From positions 65,488,506-65,552,505 of the forward strand of contig NC_088794.1 of NCBI RefSeq assembly GCF_011386835.1: 64,000 bases of DNA, read 5' to 3'. The translations under genes were made by a program, and so were the position numbers. The notes under the pieces were generated by a model. It saw only the letters and a program-made list of their open reading frames with translations, was not told the origin of the DNA and ran no database searches. This document shows positions 1 to 11,108 of this stretch, piece by piece. The stretch's first letter is position 1. The number at the start of each line of letters is the position of its first letter. Source of the DNA: Chrysemys picta bellii. Its lineage: Eukaryota; Chordata; Testudines; Emydidae.

Positions 1-60
1 GTTGTTGGTAGTTTGTATCCTTTATGTATTTAAACATGTCTAACATTCCTTTTGAGATGG

Positions 61-125
61 AGTGTTGGAAGGCATAATTAATTGGTAAAGCACTTTGAGA
101 TCCTCAGATGAGAAAGAGCTGTGTA
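61..125 (+). repeat. MIR-type SINE 3' fragment
   Basis: The stretch around 87-115 contains agcactttgagatcctcag followed by atgagaaag. This resembles the conserved 3' part of MIR/CORE-type SINEs, which reads roughly 'aagcgctttgagatcctcagatgaaaggcgct'. No 5' part, box A or box B is visible here, so it is a fragment. The family name is from memory of the motif and was not searched. Confidence 0.45.
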
Positions 126-301
126 AGGATCCAATCTGGCTCCCACTGCTTTCAGTGGAAGTTGGATAAGGTCTTAAATACAAAGTATACAATATTTATG
201 AAATGAAAGTAAGGCAAAGTGGCAGAGTGAGCAAAAGCACTAATATCTGGAACCTTAGTCCCATTCAACAGTAAAATCAGTTTAGTAATCTCAGTCTAGG
301 G

Positions 302-916
302 CAGGGGTGGGCAAACTATGACCCGGGGACCGCATCCGGCCCTTCAGACATTTTAATCTGGCCCTCGAGCTCTCGCCAAGGGTCCAGGGCTTGCCCCACT
401 CCAGCACTCCCGCCGGGTAGCAGGGTTGAGGGCTTGCCCCACTCCGTATGTGCTGTGGTTCTGCACGGCTCTGGGAAGCATGTGCAGAGCTGCCTGGTTG
501 TACCTCCATGTAGGAGCTGGAGGGAGGACATGCCGCTGCTTCCGGGAGCTGCTTGAGATAAGTGCCACCTGGAGCCTGCACCCCTGACCTCCTCCCGTGC
601 CCCAACCTCCTGCCCCAGCCCTGATCCCCCTCCTACCCTCTGAACCCTTCAGTCCCAGCCTGGAGCACCCTCCAGCATCCCCAACCCCTCATCCCCAGCC
701 CCACCCCGGAGCCCGTACCCCCCCTGCACCCCAACCCCCAACCCAGAGCCCCCTCCCACACCCTGAACTCCTCATTTCTGTCCCCACTCCGTTCCCCCAG
801 CTGGAGCCCTCACCCCCTCCCTTATCCCAACCCCAAATTTCATGAGCATTCATGGCCCACTATACAATTTCCATACCCAGATGTGGCCCTCGGGCCAAAA
901 AGTTTGCCCACTCCTG
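302..916. mobile_element. Non-autonomous hAT DNA transposon with C-rich core
   Basis: The left end is caggggtgggcaaact at 302 and the right end is agtttgcccactcctg at 901-916, an inverted repeat of about 16 bp. The flanks are gtctaggg (294-301) and gtctaagg (917-924), an 8-bp target-site duplication with one mismatch. Both the TIR motif and the 8-bp duplication are diagnostic of the hAT superfamily. There is no transposase. The interior from about 600 to 840 is a C-rich degenerate minisatellite of the type ccccaacccc/agccccctccc. This produces spurious Pro-rich open frames on both strands. Confidence 0.9.
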
Positions 917-924
917 GTCTAAGG

Positions 925-1200
925 CATGATCATGAAGTCTTTTTGTAACATGAACTATCTCAATTGTCTTCCATGATACAGGCTATGACACAGGAAAGCA
1001 TTCTTTTAGAAGAAAGCATTTAAATATGTGTTTACGTTCCATTGAGCCAATGAGATGTAAGCACATGCTTGAAGTTAAACGTGTGCCTAAGTGCTTTCCT
1101 TAATAAGGATGGATTTAATTATGTGTTTGTGCTTTTCTGACCAGGTCCTTGCACCCCAATCCCACAAAGATGTATGTATCTAATTAAATTTACATACAAT
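925..1200. other. Unassigned, partly repeat-like
   Basis: No gene or complete element is seen. The part around 1050-1105 (gtaagcacatgcttgaagtt ... cctaagtgct) resembles one subgroup of the dispersed short palindromes described elsewhere in this window. Confidence 0.4.
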
Positions 1201-1272
1201 GGACCTGATCCAATGCCCATTGAAGTCAATGGGTGTCAATCAACTGACTTTAGTAAGCTTTGGATCAAGTCC
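1201..1272. repeat. Short palindromic repeat (dispersed family)
   Basis: The arms ggacctgatccaa (1201-1213) and ttggatcaagtcc (1260-1272) are inverted copies with one mismatch. The core reads cccattgaagtcaatggg, itself nearly self-complementary. This is one of at least 15 copies of the dispersed palindrome family in the window. No flanking duplication was resolved. Confidence 0.65.
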
Positions 1273-2767
1273 TATGAGTAGACTCATTGAAGTCAACTCA
1301 GTGTGTAAAGTTAAGCACATGCATAAGTATTTGCAGGACTGAGGCCTTAGTTTGTAAACTGGGTCATGAGTGAAATGAATTTGACAGTCACCCTACTTCC
1401 CAACTAATATTTGTGCACATCTCAAAGCCCCACATATACACTAATTTGCCATGATTGGCAGCTCCTGCTAGGAACGCAGAAGTACTAAAATAGAGGGGGC
1501 ATTGTAGTTCAGAAAAGAGGGTTTTGGCAGAAATATTTGGGGGAATCTCCTACAGCACCTTCCTCACACTGTATGTAGCCTCAGTCCACCCATTTTGTGA
1601 GCACTAAAATTCACTCAAAACATTAAATGGAAAAAAGTCCCATTAGAACAAAAAAGAGGGTGGTGGGCTTGGCTTCCTGTGCCTCTTACATAAAGCATAA
1701 AAGCTTCACTCACCAGGTTCACATATAGCTTGAACCCTCTCTGATAATTCCATCTACTCTGATTTAGTGTCTGATTCTGCAGCTCTGTCTTCCACAAGGA
1801 AGTGTGAAATCTCAACATAATGGGCCATATTGTTTAATACATCTAAAAGGAACACTTAGAAGTTCTTCATTTTATTCTGTCTGTACAATAGTATTTAATC
1901 TTGCGCTGTAGCTGAAAACTTGCTTCAGATCAGAACTGCGACTCAGTTTTTTAGAAGAGAAAAGGAGAGCAAGCTCCTGGTTACAGACCTGACTCCCAGA
2001 GGTTGGCAATTTGCACTAATTCCTTGTGAATCCTTTGTTTCTGTAGATGGAGACATTAGTTACAGTGGTGTCTGAACCCAGCCGGAATAGCTTCTTTAAA
2101 TCACTTTGGATCCAAGCCTGAGAGATGCTGTAGACTGAAAGTTCTCAGCATCTTGCAGGATTGGACCCTGAATAAGGCCAAGATGGAAGAAACTGGTGGG
2201 GCATAAACTGCTTTTACTTTTATTATAACACTTTTTAGGTAAGATTCCCTCTTTCTACTGATTTGAGAATTACTGCTGTAATTACAAAGATGGGAAATGT
2301 ACTGCTACATTCCTTAAATTCATGAAATCAAGGGGGAAGGAAGTAAAACACACACATAGTACATATAAATATTTTAACATGTGGTATCAGTGAGCAGCCT
2401 TTGCTTCTCTAATGTTTTGTTTCTACATCAACACACACACACAATGCCAAGAATACTTAGTGCCCCAGAGTTCAGTTCTGTGACACCAGTCTTTCTCTGA
2501 GTCCTTTAGCTACAGAATAATGATCATTATGGATTTTTCCTTTATGCAGAGATCTGAAAGTCACCATGGAAAACACACAAGAATAGCCTATGATGGTGGT
2601 ACAGAGAAATATGACTTCTAAGTCAAGAAAGACAGCATTCTTGTGAGACAGTGTGAATCTTATTTCACTGGCATGCAGTGAATATTGAGGCTCAGCCATG
2701 CCCTGCCTCAACCCCTCACAAGGCTATTGTGGCATTTAAATGACCCATCACATTTAATTGTCAATTT
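1273..2767. other. Non-coding stretch without recognised element
   Basis: I see no exon, promoter or complete repeat. Small open frames at 1615-1818 and 2472-2711 on the minus strand have no family signature. A short (AC)n run lies near 2431-2444. A degraded member of the palindrome family may lie around 2105-2172 (ggatccaagcctg ... tgcaggattggaccc). Confidence 0.5.
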
Positions 2768-2836
2768 TTATTTTTATTTATTATAATTATAATACCTAAA
2801 GGCCCCAGCTGAGATATGAGGGCCCCATTTTGCTGG
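2768..2836 (+). repeat. Fragment of the SINE-like repeat also seen at 19862, 28781 and 63691
   Basis: The order is a T/A-rich ttatttattataattataat, then ccccagctgag, then gggccccattttgct. This matches the first third of the copy at 63691, where atttattatggtagcccctg is followed by ggggccccattgtgctaggc. Only this part is present. The family is widespread in amniotes, but I do not assert a name. Confidence 0.55.
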
Positions 2837-2888
2837 CCAATACAATGTATTTCACTGAAAGGCATCAGTGTCTCCAACTATTTGAAAT

Positions 2889-3330
2889 CATAAGAATGGC
2901 CATACTGGATCAGATCAATTGTCCATCTAGCCCAGTATCCTGTCTTTTGATAGTGGACAATACCAGATGCTTCAGAGGGAATAAACAGAACGAGCAATCA
3001 TTGAGGGATGCATCCCTGTTGTCCACTCCCAGCTTCTGGCTATCAAAGGTTACAGACACCCAGATGATGGAGTTGCATCCCTGATCATCTTGGCTAACTT
3101 ATCTAATTCTTTTTTTTAACCCCATTATAGTTTGGCCTTCACAAAATCCCCTGGCAATGAGTTCCACAGGTTAACTGTGTGTTGTGTGAAGAAATACTTC
3201 CTTCGGTTTGTTTTAAACCTGCTGCCCATTAATTTCATCAGGTGACCCCTGGTTCAGTCAGGGAATCAAATACATACACTAGTGCTACAAGGTTGTTTAT
3301 CAAATTATCACTTCTCTCCAACACTTTTTT
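2889..3330 (-). mobile_element. CR1 LINE, 3' end (5'-truncated)
   Basis: On the plus strand this is the reverse complement of a CR1 tail. The 3' UTR signature ggccatactggatcagatc is at 2896, followed by tctagcccagtatcctgtct at 2926. Further in lie cctggcaatgagttccacagg and ttttaaacctgctgcccatt, which correspond to the end of ORF2. The same signatures occur in the opposite orientation in the CR1 copy at 49773-50758. The upstream boundary is blurred after about 3250. It is an inactive fragment with no intact catalytic domain. Confidence 0.9.
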
Positions 3331-3375
3331 TTAAAATCCTCTTACTACTTGTATTTTGAACCATTTGTCTGTTTT

Positions 3376-3460
3376 AGGACTTGGTCCTGTAAGTGCTGCC
3401 ATGCAACTCCCATTGAAGTCATTGGGATTTACACACACATAGGGTTTGCAGGAATAAATC
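3376..3460. repeat. Short palindromic repeat (dispersed family)
   Basis: The left end is aggacttggtcctgtaag, the core is cccattgaagtcattggg and the right end is tttgcaggaataaatc. The arms are diverged but the core is a clear near-palindrome. It fits the gatcctgcaa sub-type also seen at 40767 and 55484. Confidence 0.5.
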
Positions 3461-4466
3461 CTTTATCTGAGTAATGATGTTCTTAAGTATTTTTATAATA
3501 ATATTTTTATTGTACTATATCTTATTTATATTGATGATCTACAATGTCCTGAGCACTTAAATAAGTGGGTGAGGGGATGTTTATACATGAAATTATGTAT
3601 TCATTTATTGGATCTCCAACTCCCCAAATTGAAAGTTAGTTGAATTATTTTCCAAACTGATCAGCACAAAATCATTAGCAAGATTTTACAGTAGTAGATA
3701 TGTGAACCAATCAAAAGTCATTTAATCACTTCTCCCTTTTGTTCAGCCCATTATTCCCAGTTATACCAACTAATGTGTAGGGAGAGTGAAAACCAGAGAT
3801 TGGAAAAAGAAAGAAGAAATTATAATGAAGAGATAAATACAGCACTCTATTGTATATATCCACTACTGCTAACTTAGCTAGTTAGGGTTTATTCTACCCT
3901 AATATATAGCACAGACTTCCCTTTAACAGGGAAAACACATTTTGCTTTGTCTAACACAATCCCCTTAAAAACTGGAAGGTTAAATTACAAGGGAAGAAGT
4001 TAATTAACTTAAGCTAGTTTTGCAAACCCACAAAGACCATATGAAACATTCAAAAAACCTTGTTCCCCCCTTGTCAAATTCTGGCTACCCCCTTCATACT
4101 CTTATAACCCCACATAAGGAAATGTTGCTCAGAATGTATGCAGGGCAGTTCTGGAGCATCTTTCAGTCTGCAGAGTGAAAAATGAAAACTATACATCTTT
4201 CCATGTAAGCTTTGTTTTTCTTTACAATTAAAAAAAAGAAAAATGTAATAATAAAAAGTTATAGAATTGTTAAACCAAAACATCCTAGAAAATGAAAAGT
4301 TATGACTGACAGTCCTTAATTGACACAGGTGGGATATTATAGCTTACTCTATATAGTGGTTTGAGTTAACAAACATCACTTTGCTTTCCAATCCTTTGTC
4401 TTTCTTGCCAAAAGGATTCAATCATATCCTAAATTGGCATTGATTTGTTTAAAATGTCAGTCGTAC
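3461..4466. other. AT-rich non-coding stretch
   Basis: No gene, RNA or complete repeat is recognised. The open frame at 4074-4283 (minus) is Phe/Tyr-rich because the DNA is T-rich, and it has no domain signature. Confidence 0.5.
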
Positions 4467-4482
4467 CACTAGGTGGAGTCTT
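4467..4482 (+). promoter_or_regulatory. Weak CTCF-like motif
   Basis: ccactaggtggagt resembles the CCACNAGGTGGCAG half of the CTCF core but lacks the GC-rich right side. It lies about 520 bp upstream of a much better match. On sequence alone this is only a weak candidate. Confidence 0.25.
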
Positions 4483-4990
4483 AGTTCATGTATGTTCTAT
4501 ATGTCTCACCAGCTGAATTCTGCTACCTTTAATGATCTTTTGAGTTTAGCTCCTAAATGTTATTCGGACCCGGATTCCGATATACTAGAGTAGAGGAGAA
4601 AATGCTGGGACCACTCGAGTTAAAACAGAAGTTGGATGAGATCCTTGGAGCTGAACTTCTCCGCTTTGGGGCACGGGGAAGGGGGATGGGAGTCCAATGT
4701 CACAACACTCAAATCTTTGGGGTAGAGGCAGGAGTAGGGTGTTGGGAACCGCATCCTAAAGGGGCCACGCGGAGAGGACCTTGGGCATAAGGAAGGCAAG
4801 GTGGGTTTGTCCCCCGCAAATCACAGCCTAAGGGGACGTTTCCGGGGAAGCGGAGGGGGCAGGAAGGGAGAACATGCTACTTACATGTAGTTTAGTCTAC
4901 ACATAAGCGCCACTGCACACAGTAGTACCCTGTAGCACCCCCGGTTTATCCGCGGTCGGGCAGCGAGGAAGCTGCAGTTACCGTCCCTTG

Positions 4991-5007
4991 CCGCCAGGGG
5001 GCGCTGT
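4991..5007 (+). promoter_or_regulatory. Strong CTCF-type binding motif
   Basis: ccgccagggggcgctgt matches the vertebrate CTCF core (CCNNNAGGGGGCGC) at all informative core positions that I can check by eye. CTCF is the zinc-finger insulator and loop-anchor protein. The motif sits in the middle of the only CpG-rich patch in the window, which favours function. Motif matches alone do not prove occupancy. Confidence 0.7.
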
Positions 5008-5478
5008 GTCCTGGCAAGGGACTGCTCGCCGAGGTCACAGCTCTCAATGCGGAGCAGGTGGCTGCAAAGAGGAGCCTGCTCCCTTTGCCCCCTGCCAACG
5101 GCAGCCCCAGCTCCGCCTCCAGAAGGGGGGGGTCAAGTATGTGGAGAGCCCCAGAGCTGGGGGTGGGGTCCAGGCGAGGATGTGGGGGGGAGGGAGGAGC
5201 AGCTATGGCTGGAAATGGGGAGGAAGGGGGGTGTGGGCAGCTGCAGGTGTTCCCAGCCTTATTGGCGGTGGGAGGGAATTTAACCTACTGGGCGCATGTG
5301 GAGGGGGGCTCATGGTGGTGGGAGGAACTGGGCCCCTGTGGCTTTGCTGGCAGAGCTATTTCACTGGAGCCATCTCTAGTGTAACCCCACCCAAGGCAGG
5401 CTCTAGCTCAGGCCACATTTTGCTCTGAGTCCATTGAGGGCTGTTGGGAAATTGGCTGTTTCCCCCACTTTATAGGTA

Positions 5479-5496
5479 GGGCGGTTAGGGCGGTTA
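5479..5496 (+). repeat. Two-copy 9-bp tandem repeat
   Basis: The unit gggcggtta occurs twice in tandem, followed by a partial third unit (ggcc). It is small and probably incidental. Confidence 0.5.
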
Positions 5497-5829
5497 GGCC
5501 TTTCCCCCCAAAAACCAACTGTGTGTGAAAGGGAAGCTGAGACAACTCCTTCCCTGGCACCATCCTCCCTCTCTCCCAGACCTACAGCGGCGCTCCATAT
5601 ATCCAGGGCATGTGCCTGTCTGGCCCTGAACAGTTTAGCTGGCAAAGAGTGAGCCTGGAGCTCTCTGACCTCTCTGCAGAACTGAGCTGGAGTGAAGGCA
5701 GGAGCCCCTACGCAGACGGTCCTGGCTTCCCATAGGTCCCTGGGACCTGCAGTGCACATGGTCTGTTCCAGGGAGGCAAATCCCATTCCCTGATAGAACA
5801 ATATGGGGAGAAATCCTGCCACGTTTTCT

Positions 5830-7132
5830 GCTGGATGGCAATTTGGCTCATGGCCCGGGACTGTGTTTTAGTAGTAGCTGTATTCTAATTTTATTCCAAA
5901 TGTAGTGCTTTCCATCTCATTCAGAACTCCCCAGAAAGTGTTCTGCATAATGATCAGTGGTTGCTTATGGCCATTAATATTTTTAAGTAGGTTCTTATTT
6001 GTCGCCTCTGGCTAGCTTTATAGGTACTGAGATTAAAATGTATTGTTGGACCAAGGCAGGATAGGGATATAGGATAAAAATCCAATGCAGAGTTGATGTC
6101 TGATTTACAGGCAAAGTAATTTATCTTGGGCATCTCATTGCAGAGGTGAGCTTATGCTGCTGGAATCTGGCAAAGCAGTAACTTGATTTTTGGGTAAATT
6201 TCCTTTTTTTTCTTTTTAACCCCTTTCCAAGTTGGTGATTAAACACACACAATCACACTTACACATGGACATTGTTGATGTGGTTATCAGCTTTTCCTGA
6301 TTGAAGAGTTCATGAGCATTACAAGAATCCTAAATTATGTGACTGAGCAGTACATGTTTGTGTAAACCCCTACAAATCTTGTGTTGCTTACTGAGTTTTG
6401 CGCTTGTAGGGAAAGTAGAATATTGAAATAGAGATTTAGATGTTGATCCCAGGGAAGAGTTTTGACTTTGCCCTCTCCATATTTAGGCAGACTATTCGGC
6501 CTTTAAAGTTGTATGAGTTGTCAGTTTGTATGTCAGTAGACTTTCTAACTTGGTAGTTAAATTTTGAAGTCACGGTCAGATATATATCTTGATTGTCTCA
6601 GATGCATAAACATAGCTTCCCTAGTAGTTCATCTGGACACACAGCTAAAGTATGTTCCTTAGTCTGTGTCCAGTCCAGAGAAGCATGTAATTTACTTGAG
6701 AGTTTAATAAGCACCTCCGTGTTCTGCGAAAGTGCAGAGTGCATAGTATGCATAGCAGGTAAGTAGCTACTTCAGTGGGATACTAATAAAGTAAAGATTT
6801 TATGGTTTAATACCTATCCTCTTCTGTTTACACCAAACGGACAATATGCTTATTCACATCTCAGTATACTGTTGCTGTAACACCTCTGTGACTTAGATTT
6901 GTTTTATACAGGAGATTAATTCCTTTGCATACAGTGAAAAATGCAGCAGTTGCATTGTTTAGCGTTTACTCCAAATAATGGCTGTAGGGCACTGATGGAT
7001 ATGGAGTATAGATTGTGAACATGAGAATTGAGCATGTTAATGTATCAAACACACATTTTAGAAGAAACGGCTTCCTTTCAAGTGGCTTGTGCCCTTCCTC
7101 CTGATGTTGTTTTAGTACTTAAGAAAATAGAG
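5830..7132. other. Non-coding stretch without recognised element
   Basis: No open frame of note, repeat termini or RNA gene was recognised. Composition is ordinary and AT-rich. Confidence 0.5.
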
Positions 7133-7563
7133 CAGGGGCATTAGGCTCATGGGAATAACATCGGGGAAGTTGGTGTCTCCTGACATCCTAACATGGGTGA
7201 GGTTTCATTAGCTTTCACGTGCACCCTCCATGGAGTAGGACAGTGGTCTGGTTTCTGTTTAAAAAATAAGAATTCCTGATGGATAGGGAGGTGGCTTTCT
7301 TGTTCTCCATTGCTAGGGTTGCTGGTTAGGGCAGGAGCTTTTTCCAGATCACTGTTTACTCAGCATGAGCGGGAGAAGGATAGTCTACAGTGTGATGTGA
7401 CCCTCTCTTTCTCCTTGCCTGTCAAACACAAAGCTATTAACCAGGGATAAGTGATGTCATCACACTGTATGGCTCCTTTAAAAATCATTCAACCAGGGAA
7501 GACATTCCTATTAGGACATCAGGTTCATCCCCTGATGTTATTCCAATGAACCTAACTCCCCTG
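7133..7563. mobile_element. Inverted-repeat DNA element, unclassified
   Basis: The left end reads cagggg, then ttaggctcatgggaataaca and tcgggg. The right end, read on the minus strand, is cagggg, then ttaggttcattggaataaca and tcagggg. The terminal inverted repeat is therefore about 35 bp with a few mismatches, and weaker similarity continues further inward. I could not find a clean target-site duplication (left flank aaatagag, right flank cttttgtg). The caggg start suggests hAT, but this is unproven. No transposase is visible. Confidence 0.6.
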
Positions 7564-7884
7564 CTTTTGTGTGGGGGAAGAGGTTAAAAGTAATCAACTT
7601 AAATAGCATGTAGCATTACATTATTTGCAAGCCTCAGTGGTAACTGAATAAAGTTTCTGGTGTTTCCTTATTTTTATACAACAGAAATACATTTGTTTTT
7701 TGCTTATTTCTGATACATACCATGGTTATTCATGTAAATAAAAACCCTGGACCAGATGATGTAAATAAGTATAACTCCACAGACTTTAAAGTAGCTTGTT
7801 GATTTATATCAGCTGAGGATGTGGCCCTGTATGCCTGAAACCCATTTATAACATATTCTGAAGTATGAGGAAGGATGGACTTGT

Positions 7885-8085
7885 GAGATGACACAGCACT
7901 AGGAGTCAGGTCACCTGGGGTCTATTCCCTACTCTGCCAAGATGCAGAATGTCTCTCTACTTCATCTGTAAAATGAGAAAAATATTTCCCTACTTTTACA
8001 TGTGTGGTGTGAGCCATAAATCAGTATTTAAAGTAGACTAATATCACTGGATGGAAGGTGCTCTGCAAGTGCTTATTATAAAAGA
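7885..8085 (+). repeat. MIR-type SINE
   Basis: In order there is aggagtcaggtcacctgggg, a degraded centre, catctgtaaaatgagaaaaa at about 7965, and ggaaggtgctctgcaagtgc at about 8054. This order matches the body and 3' tail of MIR/CORE SINEs. It is old and diverged. Confidence 0.7.
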
Positions 8086-8107
8086 AAACCCATTTTAAAA
8101 CTAATTG

Positions 8108-8190
8108 CCAGATCCTGAGGTGATGTAAATCAGTGTAGTTTCATTAAAGTCAATGGAGCTATGCAAATTTAGACTGTCTGAGGATCTGAC
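8108..8190. repeat. Short palindromic repeat (dispersed family)
   Basis: The left arm cagatcctgagg and the right arm ctgaggatctgac are inverted copies. The core contains aaagtcaatggagct. It directly follows the MIR copy with about 20 bp between them. Confidence 0.65.
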
Positions 8191-10980
8191 ACACATTTTC
8201 TGTGAGGTCTTGTATAGTTCAGCCTATGCAAGAGTATTGAGGTTTGCAGATTGCAGAGACTGTGAAGGCTGCAAAGAACCTGCAAATGTTACTTATTAAT
8301 GGTCTCTATTAATAGAAAGAAAAGAAACCAGTGTTACATTTTTCAAATGGCCAATACAGTTAAAGCTGAAGTAAATTTAATTCTGCTGGCTCCACATAAG
8401 TGAAATAGGTCACCATTTCCACTTTGGAGGCCTTTTTTCTTTGCTTTGATGGCACTGTTCAAAGCTTGAGAACGTAAATATTGTATACTGCTTCATTTTA
8501 CATTGTTTTAAATTTACTTTTAAGCAAAAACAACAACCAAAGAGAGAAAAGAATCCCCAATCCGTCTGCAGGCTTCTCAGCACTAGTAAAACAGATTTGA
8601 GTTAAATTCAAATGTACTGACTTTGACCATGTCACAACATGTAAAATTATATTTATTTACTCTGCAATGTGCTGGGTGACCCACTTATTTCTGTCCCACA
8701 ATCATGCTGAGAGAGTTAATATTAAATGGAGAAGGGGATAAACACAGTCTCTGTCCAAAGCTTTCACTGCTCTCCAAGGACTCTTGTCCTTGTCAAAAGT
8801 TCTACAGCTTCTGTGCCTGGCTGACCTATTCTTGCTAGACTTGGTTGGGTGGAGGAAATTAGTTTTGGCCCATGCCATGTGTGCCTTCCAGAGAAAAGGC
8901 CTTGAGAAGATTTTATTTAATAACCCTCAACCCCACCCCCCCTCCATAGCTGCTTCAGTACAGCCAGAAGTGGATTTGTGCAGCTGTGAAAGGTATTGTT
9001 TGATTTGCAAAAGATAATCCAGCTCAGAGATGGATTAATAATGGAACATCCCTTTAGCCCTAGGAGTGGCAGAGCAGGCGGCAGAGCCAATTCAACACTC
9101 CAGATTTGGAACCGTGCCAGTCTATTGATGTGTTTACAATCCTTTGACTTTAGGCTTCTCACACTTCTACCCACCTCTGGGCAGCTGGTGCTGATTCAAA
9201 GCCCTTTTGGTAACACTTTTGCCACAAAGTGCAGATGCCATTCAGTGATGTGTTGAATGTAGCCAGGTGCATAATACAACATGAGAATTCTCTGATGCAG
9301 GATCTCTCCCCACTGCTTTCCTTTGTCCTTTTATAATTGATCAGGGTCTTTTAACCCCTGTGTCCAACAAAGGATGCCTGACAGTAGAGAAATGAAGATC
9401 ACGTGAGTTACAGAAATTCTGGCTGTTATCAACACAGAGTGCAATGGAGAAAACCTATAAATGTTAGGGTAAGAGTGCAATCCTGAAAGATGCAGAGTGT
9501 CCTCAGGTGTCCTTAAGCCAGTGGAAGATAAAATCATGCAGCACCCAACACCGTGCAGCAGTGGACATAAACCTGCTGGGGGAAGTGTGCCGCACCTCTA
9601 CCTTTCTCCAAGAAGGGGGTGGAGTAAGGTGTGTCCACTCAGAGAACTCCCTTTGTGAGGTGCTCTGAGTCCTCTCTCTTCCTCCTCAGCATTCTTTCCT
9701 GGGTCCTTTTGTACATGTGCTAGACCCTCAGCACTCTGTCACAGTGACATTACGTGATAAACAACCATAAACAAGGGAATCCAGTAGAAACCAAGATAAA
9801 TGTTCTCCTGCTCTGAGCAACAAGGCCAAAGAGCATAACCCAAGGTAAATGGTCGTCCAAGAGATTCTATTTTGGCTCCTTTTACATGAGGCAATGATAA
9901 GAAATTAGTCTATTTTTTCCTGCTCCTAGGGTGTACATAAACATGTCCACTTAGCTTGATTCTGAATTTAAGGCTCCTGCAGCCATCCTGGCTATTTTGT
10001 GCCCCTTTTTGTTGTTCCTAGCCTCTCTCCCAACTTGTTTTGATACTTCATTAAGGCTGTTTTGTCTACTTTTCCACCCTTGCACTGTTTGGGGAAAGTA
10101 ACAGAAACAGTCTTCCTACCCCACACCTTTGAAGATCTCCCCAAAACTATCTTCACCTTGTAAAGGGATGGGCTTGAGGTAAAGCAAAGCCGTCACTTTG
10201 TCTTCATGCATTCCCCTGTTTTGTGTCCCTTTGTTTTGCTAGAACAAACTACCTTTGATTTAGTAAGGTTGGTGTATTAGTGCATAATAGATTATCTGTC
10301 ACCAAGCCAAATCAATCGTGGTTAACAGTGTATTGACAGAGCATGTAGCTACTATCCTTGACTTGAGCTTGAAAATACCTGTTATCAAGATCACCAGCAA
10401 AGCAGCATTAAACACCATATTTGTTTCTCTTTGATGATGATCATCTGCTGCAAGAATGTTCTCAGTCAGCCTTAATGTTTTCCCATAGTGAATATCTATT
10501 TTCTCTATGAACCAGCTAAACTGAACATTTTTAACACCACTTTGTGTGCACATAAGAAGTCAGTTTCCTTAATAAGGATAAAATAAAAAATGGAAGGACG
10601 ATAAACCTTCATGCTTCACGGCAAACACCAACCTCTAACTTTCATTCTAAGCCGGTTATTTCTTAACTTCCCACTTGATTTCTTTAATCTTCATCTGAAG
10701 CTTCGAGTACTGACCATTGTTGGAGAGAGGATACTGAAGTAGATTGACTACTGGTCTGATCAATTATGGCTGTTCATTTTCTGCTTTTGTGCAATTTTTT
10801 TTACACAGCTCTAGAAAATTTTAATAGCAATTTGAAAAAAATGGTTATAGAAAAATTTATATAGTGTGGTGACACCTTGTGATGTGATAGCTGCTGCATT
10901 CCAACCTAGAAATGGCTGTGTTTCGGTAATGGAGGAAGTGTTCTTTGTATATTCCTTCATAAGGATGTTTTGGGATTAAT
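8191..10980. other. Non-coding stretch without recognised element
   Basis: No exon or repeat family was recognised. The open frames at 8784-9017, 8996-9256, 9331-9537 and 10299-10553 lack domain signatures and overlap one another on opposite strands. Old, unrecognisable repeats are likely. Confidence 0.45.
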
Positions 10981-11108
10981 GGGATGGATTTTCAAAATTG
11001 CCCAACCTTGGCCTAATTTTGCTCCCCTTGAAGACAATGGACGTTTCCCCATTGACTTCAAGTGGGGAAAAGTTAATACAGAACTGAGCCCTTTTGAAAA
11101 TCTCACCC
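10981..11108. repeat. Nested palindromic repeat (dispersed family)
   Basis: The outer arms are gggatggattttcaaaa and cttttgaaaatctcaccc. An inner hairpin pairs ccccttgaagacaatgg with ccattgacttcaagtgggg. The two-level palindrome spans 128 bp and is one of the clearest in the window. Confidence 0.7.

Larger units (their letters stand above)
4550..5500. other. GC- and CpG-enriched patch
   Basis: Compared with its AT-rich neighbours this stretch is GC-rich. I counted roughly 26 CpGs between 4560 and 5120, an observed/expected ratio around 0.5-0.6 by hand, so it is near but probably below CpG-island level. From 5120 to 5250 it becomes G-rich, with runs of 5-8 Gs on the plus strand. Several overlapping open frames here (4557-4790, 4988-5428, 5403-5822 minus) arise from the composition. 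None shows a protein family. It could be a regulatory element or a noncoding-RNA promoter, which is inference. Confidence 0.5.

Noticed and set aside
597..845. 82-codon Pro-rich open frame as a possible gene
   Set aside because: It lies wholly inside the C-rich core of the hAT element at 302-916. The Pro/Ser-rich product is a consequence of the minisatellite composition.
4988..5428. 146-codon Gly/Trp-rich open frame, with overlapping frames in two other phases
   Set aside because: All phases are open because the region is G-rich with few stops. There is no domain, no consistent start and no splice context.
5403..5822. 139-codon minus-strand open frame
   Set aside because: No protein family signature is seen and it overlaps another minus-strand frame. 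It cannot be supported as coding from sequence alone.
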